A DNA stretch of 17,955 nt from UBA9619 sp964630665 (GTDB lineage: Bacteria; Pseudomonadota; Gammaproteobacteria; Arenicellales; UBA868). A program made the position numbers and the translations under genes. The notes beneath the pieces are model-generated. The model searched no databases and was not told the origin of the DNA. It saw nothing but the letters and a program-made list of their open reading frames with translations. Below, piece by piece: positions 12,861 to 17,955 of this stretch; within the stretch, counting starts at the first letter, position 1, and every line of letters starts with the position of its first letter. The DNA is taken from assembly GCA_964630665.1 (NCBI GenBank), contig CAZVVN010000065.1, positions 1 through 17,955 on the forward strand, in the 5' to 3' direction.

Positions 12861-14534
12861 TTGCACGAGGCTGTTCCAGCCAGCGGGGTTGGGAAATTGA
12901 ACAACACCCGATGGGAGACAGCCGATACTCGATCCGACCAGGATGCTGATGTGGTCGTTGTCGGTGGCGGCATAGCGGGCCTTTATCTACTTTACCGGCT
13001 CAGGGGCCTTGGTCTTGAGACCCTCGCCTTTGAGGCCGGTTCAGATGTCGGGGGAACCTGGTACTGGAACCGGTACCCCGGCTGCCGATGTGACGTGGAG
13101 AGTCTCGAGTACTCATATTCTTTTGCCGGAGACCTGCAACAGGAATGGAAGTGGCCGGAACGATACGGCACTCAGCCCGAGATCCTGCGTTACGTCAATC
13201 ATGTCGCGGACCGCTTTGATCTTCGTCGGGATATTCACTTCAACACCCGGGTTGTTTCGGCCATCTTCAATCGGGAATTAAAACTGTGGTCCGTGTCAAC
13301 CGACCGCGGGGAGATTGTCCGGGCGCCTTTCTGTGTGATGGCAACGGGCAATCTCTCAACACCGAGTCGACCCGATTTCCCAGGCCTCGAGAGGTTTCAG
13401 GGTCGGTGGTTTCACACCGGACTGTGGCCGCACGAAGGTGTGGACTTCACCGGGCTGGGGGTCGGTATCATCGGGACCGGTTCCTCCGGAATTCAGTCGA
13501 TTCCCCATATCGCCAGCCAGGCAAGTCACCTGTACGTCTTTCAGCGGACCGCGAATTTCGCTCTGCCGGCACGCAACGGGCCCCTAGACCCCGTTACGGA
13601 ACGCCGCCACAAAGCTGAATATCCAGCCAGGCGAAAGGCGGCATATGAGACACCGTTCGGAATCTCCGGTTATCCGCCACCGACCCGATCGGCGTTGGAT
13701 GCGACCGCCGAAGAACGTCATGCAATCTACGAGAGCAAGTGGGCCGAGGGGGGTCAGATCAGTTTTCTGTACGCCTTCAACGACCTTCTGGTGAACCAGG
13801 CCTCGAATGATACCGCTGCTGAGTTTGTCCGTGAGAAGATCCGCCAGACGGTCAATGACCCAGTGGTCGCTGAGTTGCTCGCGCCGAAAACACATCCGAT
13901 AGGTACCAAGCGGCTGATACTGGACACCAATTACTACGAGACCTACAACCGTGACAATGTCACTCTGGTTGACATCAGCGAGTCACCGATCGAAGAGATC
14001 ACTACCGAGGGGTTACGGGTGGGGAGTACCAATTACACTTTTGACTCGATTGTATTTGCAACCGGTTTCGATGCCATGACCGGGGCGATGCTCGACATCG
14101 ATATCCGGGTTGAGGGCGGGGCGTCGATGGCAGATGTCTGGCAGAATGGCCCAAAGACCTATCTCGGTCTGATGGTGGCCGGATTCCCGAACCTGTTCAC
14201 AGTAACAGGCCCGGGAAGCCCCGGAGTCAAAAGCCAGATGATCCTGTCAATCGAGCAGCACGTAGATTTTATCGCCGCCTGTCTGCAGCACATGCGCTCC
14301 AGGGGAATGAGTCAGGTCGAGGCGGAACCGGCCGCAGAACAGGCCTGGGTGTCACACGTCAAAGCGGTCGCCGACTCGACTCTTTATCCCCGGGCCAACT
14401 CCTGGTACATGGGTGCCAACATCCCTGGCAAGCCGCTGGTATTTATGCCTTACGTCGGCGGTGTCGACGTCTATAAGAAAGAATGTGATGAAATCGTAGC
14501 TGATGGATATAAGGGCTTCTCGTTCGTTTCCTGA
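12861..14534 (+). CDS. Flavin-containing Baeyer-Villiger monooxygenase (type I)
   Basis: This protein of up to 557 residues has two Rossmann motifs, GGGIAG (35-40, FAD) and GTGSSG (205-210, NADPH). Between them is the Baeyer-Villiger fingerprint FxGxxxHxxxWP, seen exactly as F179 to P190. The second type I signature, GGTWYWNRYPGCRCD (64-78), is also intact. Such enzymes insert oxygen next to a ketone to make esters or lactones, in the cytoplasm. Length suits the cyclohexanone, cyclododecanone or steroid monooxygenase groups; the substrate is not readable. No ATG is available in frame: I give the TTG at 12861, and the TTG at 12897 would remove 12 residues. It is divergent from the LLM-crotonase-PhyH unit and convergent with the uronate dehydrogenase-like gene 21 bp away. 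Confidence 0.92.
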   Translation: MHEAVPASGVGKLNNTRWETADTRSDQDADVVVVGGGIAGLYLLYRLRGLGLETLAFEAGSDVGGTWYWNRYPGCRCDVESLEYSYSFAGDLQQEWKWPERYGTQPEILRYVNHVADRFDLRRDIHFNTRVVSAIFNRELKLWSVSTDRGEIVRAPFCVMATGNLSTPSRPDFPGLERFQGRWFHTGLWPHEGVDFTGLGVGIIGTGSSGIQSIPHIASQASHLYVFQRTANFALPARNGPLDPVTERRHKAEYPARRKAAYETPFGISGYPPPTRSALDATAEERHAIYESKWAEGGQISFLYAFNDLLVNQASNDTAAEFVREKIRQTVNDPVVAELLAPKTHPIGTKRLILDTNYYETYNRDNVTLVDISESPIEEITTEGLRVGSTNYTFDSIVFATGFDAMTGAMLDIDIRVEGGASMADVWQNGPKTYLGLMVAGFPNLFTVTGPGSPGVKSQMILSIEQHVDFIAACLQHMRSRGMSQVEAEPAAEQAWVSHVKAVADSTLYPRANSWYMGANIPGKPLVFMPYVGGVDVYKKECDEIVADGYKGFSFVS

Positions 14535-14555
14535 TGGTTGCCTGGTGCGTCCTGG

Positions 14556-15368
14556 CTACTTTTCTGTATCATCCGGGTGCCCATAGCGTGTAAAGATACC
14601 CCCAACATATTCGACTGCCGGGTCGAACGGGTCACCGGGTTGAGTTTCAGATTCGACTTCTACCCGGTAATTCTCACTGCTGTCCAGTGGCTTGTAGCCC
14701 AGGTGCCTGACTTTGCGGTTTGAGAAGAAGGCCTCCCTATTGTCGGATATACCATAAACCACAGTAAACCCGATCCTTTCCGAAACCAGGCACCGTTCGG
14801 TCAACTGAACGAGGTCGCGGAAGCTAATCCAGGTTGAAAGTTGTCGTCGGTCGACCGGTTTCTCGAAACAGGAATTGATTCTCAGGCATGCGGACTCGAT
14901 TCCAAATTTGTGGAAATACAACTGGGCGAGGTCCTCGACAAAGCACTTCGAGAGGCCATACAGGGTATCGGGTCTATGTGGCGTATCCGTATCCGCACCT
15001 TCTTCTCTGCGCACGTAGCCAACGGCGTGGATAGAACTGGCGTATACAATCCGCTTGATCTTGTGCCGGCGGGCGGCCTCATAAACGTTATAGCCGCCCT
15101 TGATAGACGAATCCAGGATCTCTGCCCAGGGTCGTTCGTTTGGCGCCGCCCCAAAGTGGACGATCCCATCACAGCCTTCGACGACTGCCATCACCGCGTC
15201 AAAATCACCGAGCTCGCACTCGATCACTTCCTCGGCGATACCGGCTGGTGCCATCTCGACGTGATCTGTGAGGCGCACTATTTCCGCGAGGGGCGCGAGC
15301 CCTTGGCGCAACTGCCTGCCGAGGTTGCCAGCCGCACCGGTTATCAATAATCGCTGAAAGCGTTTCAT
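14556..15368 (-). CDS. NAD-dependent epimerase/dehydratase family protein, uronate dehydrogenase-like
   Basis: This 270-residue extended-type SDR has GAAGNLG at 11-17 for NAD binding and YGLSK at 137-141 with Tyr137 and Lys141. The segments CLRINSCFEKPVDRRQLSTW and GFTVVYGISDNR are typical of uronate dehydrogenases, which oxidise glucuronate or galacturonate to the aldarolactone. Length matches that family (about 265). Distantly related sugar or hydroxy-acid dehydrogenases would share these motifs, so the substrate is inferred. The start at 15368 gives the glycine motif close to the N-terminus; the frame is open to 15413 but without a ribosome binding site. It follows the thiamine-diphosphate enzyme gene by 226 bp on the same strand. 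Confidence 0.83.
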   Translation of the reverse strand: MKRFQRLLITGAAGNLGRQLRQGLAPLAEIVRLTDHVEMAPAGIAEEVIECELGDFDAVMAVVEGCDGIVHFGAAPNERPWAEILDSSIKGGYNVYEAARRHKIKRIVYASSIHAVGYVRREEGADTDTPHRPDTLYGLSKCFVEDLAQLYFHKFGIESACLRINSCFEKPVDRRQLSTWISFRDLVQLTERCLVSERIGFTVVYGISDNREAFFSNRKVRHLGYKPLDSSENYRVEVESETQPGDPFDPAVEYVGGIFTRYGHPDDTEK

Positions 15369-15388
15369 GCTGTTATTCCGATTAGTTG

Positions 15389-15399
15389 GAAAGTCGTGG
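15389..15399. repeat. Direct repeat copy 1, GAAAGTCGTGG
   Basis: First copy of an 11-base direct repeat; it lies about 20 bp upstream of the uronate dehydrogenase-like start codon. The second copy is at 15448-15458. Confidence 0.4.
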
Positions 15400-15447
15400 T
15401 CCTTCCACCGCAAACGTTAAGCCGAGTTTCTGCCGACCGGCCTTATT

Positions 15448-15458
15448 GAAAGTCGTGG
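15448..15458. repeat. Direct repeat copy 2, GAAAGTCGTGG
   Basis: Second copy of the 11-base direct repeat, 59 bp from the first and about 80 bp upstream of the uronate dehydrogenase-like start codon. Confidence 0.4.
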
Positions 15459-15594
15459 AACCCGCCTGATCCACTCAACCAGAGTGTTGACTGACGGTCC
15501 CTGCAGTGTTTCGGAAGGTGCTTGAAATCCCGGACGCCACAATATTTACCAGATCAAAGATTCATATTAGAGCCGTGACGCTTCACTCGACCGG

Positions 15595-16996
15595 TCAGTC
15601 CCAGCGGGAACGTCGGCTTTCCATATCCGAGTGCGTATCGATCAGCACGGTCTCGCCCTCCTGGTTGAGTCGCTGCGCGGTCTTTAGGGCATCAGCCAGT
15701 TCCAATGGAGTACGCACTGTAATGCCAACCGCACCCATCCCTTGGGCGATCTGGGCGTAGTCTCCGGTCATGCAGGACACACCATAGTGTTCGCGGGCTG
15801 TCGGAAACCCCCCGGGATAGGTTGCCATGCCGCCATTATTCAGCAAGACCGTGGTGATCGGTACCTCGGCACGAACTGCGGTCTCGATATCCATCCCCGA
15901 CATGCCAAACGCGCCGTCGCCCATCAGGTTCAGGCAGAATTTTTCGGGATGGGNNNNNNNNNNNNNNNNNNNNNNNNNNNNNNNNNNNNNNNNNNNNNNN
16001 NNNNNNNNNNNNNNNNNNNNNNNNNNNNNNNNNNNNNNNNNNNNNNNNNNNNNGGGTCAGCCTGGCATCACCGGCGAGTCCAATGCTGATGTTTTCGTCT
16101 TTGCCGATCTCATCCGGATTGTTGGTATTTTGAATCAGCAATGGCTCGTTCGGGATCTGTTGTGCATAGGGTGAACGGGTCAGACTGGAACCGATCGCCA
16201 GCAGCAGGTCGCAGTGCTGAATCCAATGGTGTGCCGGGCCTGTGGTGGTTCCGCAACCCGCGCCCAGAGCAAGCGGATGACGTTCATCAAATGCAGATTT
16301 ACCCCCCATCGTGGTGAAAACCGGCGTTCCGAGGAGTTCTGCAAGGGTCTTGAGTTCTTCGGTCGCTCCGGCAAACAAAACGCCGCTGCCGGCCCATAAT
16401 ATCGGACGTTCGGCCCCGATCAGGGCGTCGGCGGCATTTGCGATGTCGCTCGGATCAGGCGCTTGCCTCAGCATCGCCGGGGGTGTGTAGCCTGCGATCG
16501 TTTTCGCGTTACTCTGGCTGCAGACGTCAGCGGTCAGTTCAACTACTACGGGGCCTGAGGCGCCGTTGCGCAGCGCGCTGAAGGCCCTGCGCATGACCGC
16601 CGGGATCTGGTCCGGATGGTAGACCGCCTCTACCCGTTTAACGACACCGGAATAATTGCGGGTCACCGAGTAATTCGGCCGCACACCGATCTCGGCCAAG
16701 TCGACCCCGCCCGGCAGTACGAGGATGGGAATATTGTCGGCAAAAGACTGGGCAATGCCCCCCAGCGCATTCTCAGCACCAGCCTGGGATTGAACCAAAA
16801 CAACTCCGAAACGCTTTCGATGGCTGGTGCGGCTGAAGCCGTCGGCGGCCATCACGGCCCCACGCTCATGACGAAACGCGATCGGCCGGATGCCTGCCTT
16901 CGCCGCAGCTTCGATCAGCGGGTTGCTCGGAAAGCACGCCAGCCACTCAACCCCTTCCTTTTTCAGGATCTGCGCAATCAGTTCATTGCCGTCCAT
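15595..16996 (-). CDS. Thiamine-diphosphate-dependent enzyme (acetolactate synthase-like), interrupted by assembly gap
   Basis: The N-terminal part (16996 down to 16054, 314 residues) begins MDGNELIAQILKKEGVEWLA and carries FRHERGAVMAADG with the cofactor-activating Glu44. The C-terminal part (15953 down to 15595, about 119 residues) has the ThDP/Mg motif GDGAFG followed by LLNN at the usual spacing, in the frame reading HPEKFCLNLMGDGAFG. A 100-N gap separates them, and reading straight through it puts the C-terminal part out of frame; this reflects the arbitrary gap length, not a mutation. Family proteins are usually about 540-560 residues, so roughly 110-130 residues are missing. The reaction (decarboxylation or carboligation of a 2-oxo acid) cannot be specified. 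The start codon is six bases after the stop of the upstream beta-propeller gene, suggesting translational coupling. Confidence 0.85.
15954..16053. other. Assembly gap of exactly 100 N
   Basis: The run of 100 N is the conventional placeholder for a scaffold gap of unknown length. It falls inside the thiamine-diphosphate enzyme gene and hides the end of its middle domain and the start of its cofactor-binding C-terminal domain. Confidence 0.98.
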
Positions 16997-17002
16997 TTGT
17001 TC

Positions 17003-17955
17003 TTAACCCCCGAAGCTCGTACCGTCGATGCCGATGCGAATCGCTTTGTGAAATTTTCGACGATTTTGGCCCATATTAGGGGCCATCATTTGCCAGACAA
17101 TAGTCCCATCCGGAGCGATTTCGATCAGTTTGTTGCCGGCAGTACCGAGGGTATTCCCATTCGGGAGACGGTTTGCATCACGATTGGTTCGCAACTCCTG
17201 CTTGCCGCCAGGATGTTGCCAGCTCCAGATGATCTCTTCGGTTTCGAGGTCGAACTCAACAAACCGGTTCGGCCCGCGTAACGCTACGAGCATATGGCCG
17301 TTGTCCAGAATCTCCGGCTCGTGATTTCTTTGACCTTTTATCCTGCCCTTTGTTCGCAATCCGGCACGCTTATTGTTTCCCTTAAAGGTCCAGTCCCGAA
17401 CCACCCGTTTATTGGGCGCCACTTCTGTAATCGTATTGAAGTTACGTATACTGACCAAAGTATTCCCGTTTTTCAGCCGTGTAACAGCGTTGACGTGCAT
17501 CCAACCCTCGGACTCGATGTCCGCAAAGGGATCGCGGTCATAATCGGCGAGCCCATTCCAGGACCATACGATCTTTCCTTCGGGGTCCACCTCTCGTACC
17601 ATATCATCGCCTTTTTTCCCCCAGCCCAGATTGTAGAGGGTGTTTCCATTAGACAAACGGTCGGCATCATGGGAGGCGCCGGGGTCTTTGTGCTTCCAGA
17701 CGATCTGGCGACTGCGACTGATCTCATAGATCCCGGAGTCGTGCACAGTGATCAGTATGTTGCCGTTCTGAAGTTTAGCGGCATCGAGTATTGCGCCACG
17801 GATCGAGCTGGGCGGCACAAACTTCCACAATATGTTGCCTTTGAAATCGACCTCGACAACCCTCGGGTTTCTAGGATCGGACATATCCGCGAGCAATGTT
17901 GTGCCTTTGAAGACTTTGTCTTCAACAAGGTGTGTCACCTTGTAATCGGCAGCAG
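17003..17955 (-). CDS. Arylsulfotransferase (ASST)-like beta-propeller protein, 5' end outside window
   Basis: At least 311 residues are visible, and the frame stays open to the window edge, so the true start probably lies beyond it; the GTG at 17938 is only an internal possibility. Five repeats of the form L-x-N-G-N/H-x-L occur at residues 56-62, 95-101, 155-161, 211-217 and 258-264 counted from that GTG. They are spaced as propeller blades, with IVW or ILW strands between. SHDADRLSNGNTL holds an HD pair like that of bacterial arylsulfate sulfotransferases. Such proteins are often periplasmic, but any signal peptide would be outside the window. Other PQQ-like or kelch-type propellers are possible. 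It is six bases upstream of the thiamine-diphosphate enzyme gene and probably co-translated with it. Confidence 0.75.
   Translation of the reverse strand, partial: AADYKVTHLVEDKVFKGTTLLADMSDPRNPRVVEVDFKGNILWKFVPPSSIRGAILDAAKLQNGNILITVHDSGIYEISRSRQIVWKHKDPGASHDADRLSNGNTLYNLGWGKKGDDMVREVDPEGKIVWSWNGLADYDRDPFADIESEGWMHVNAVTRLKNGNTLVSIRNFNTITEVAPNKRVVRDWTFKGNNKRAGLRTKGRIKGQRNHEPEILDNGHMLVALRGPNRFVEFDLETEEIIWSWQHPGGKQELRTNRDANRLPNGNTLGTAGNKLIEIAPDGTIVWQMMAPNMGQNRRKFHKAIRIGIDGTSFGG

Larger units (their letters stand above)
15369..15594. promoter_or_regulatory. 226-bp upstream region with an 11-bp direct repeat
   Basis: No gene is visible here. The sequence GAAAGTCGTGG occurs at 15389-15399 and again at 15448-15458, the same orientation 59 bp apart, with similar flanks. 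This is where an activator or repressor of the uronate dehydrogenase-like gene could bind. I see no convincing -35/-10 pair and no terminator for the upstream gene. Confidence 0.35.

Noticed and set aside
15836..16996. Continuous 386-residue ORF across the N gap
   Set aside because: Its last roughly 40 residues come from the wrong frame; the ThDP motif GDGAFG is in another frame that continues to 15595.

Overview
This window looks like a chromosomal catabolic region from a Gram-negative, moderately GC-rich bacterium, most likely a marine-type Gammaproteobacterium assembled from metagenomic data. That placement is inference: it rests on the style of the housekeeping-type proteins (DTD, ChaC-like cyclotransferase, DUF938 methyltransferase) and on the 100-N scaffold gap at 15954-16053. 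I see no rRNA, tRNA, CRISPR array, insertion sequence, phage gene or defence island. Seventeen protein genes are supported; two run off the window edges and one is broken by the gap.

Region 1 (1-4052): a divergent pair. The start of a BKACE (DUF849) beta-keto acid cleavage enzyme points left. A class III aminotransferase, an amidohydrolase and a classical SDR point right in tandem. The set fits a pathway that deacylates or ring-opens a substrate, transaminates the resulting amine and cleaves a beta-keto acid with acetyl-CoA. The promoter region between them carries two short perfect palindromes. Region 2 (4101-5965): an imperfect hairpin separates the SDR from a convergent second SDR that lacks the usual Ser-Tyr-Lys catalytic residues. 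This second SDR is divergent from a small ABM-fold monooxygenase-like gene across a region with two three-armed inverted-repeat arrangements. A ChaC-like gamma-glutamylcyclotransferase follows.

Region 3 (6031-8965): a 14-helix-type MFS exporter, D-aminoacyl-tRNA deacylase, a DUF938 methyltransferase, an AT-rich spacer with a perfect 13-bp palindrome, and a small unrecognised protein. Region 4 (9190-14534): a type II haloacid dehalogenase-like HAD enzyme, then a leftward three-gene unit (LLM flavin oxidoreductase, crotonase, phytanoyl-CoA dioxygenase-like protein) divergent from a Baeyer-Villiger-type flavin monooxygenase. Together these suggest oxidative breakdown of an alicyclic, terpenoid or steroid-like, possibly halogenated, compound. 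The crotonase lacks both glutamates of classical hydratases.

Region 5 (14556-17955): a leftward group running from an arylsulfotransferase-like beta-propeller (cut by the right edge) to a thiamine-diphosphate enzyme (interrupted by the scaffold gap) to a uronate dehydrogenase-like SDR. This suggests oxidation of sugar acids or another polar organic substrate. The most interesting material is these unusual enzyme combinations and the catalytic-residue losses, not any obvious new mobile or defence system.
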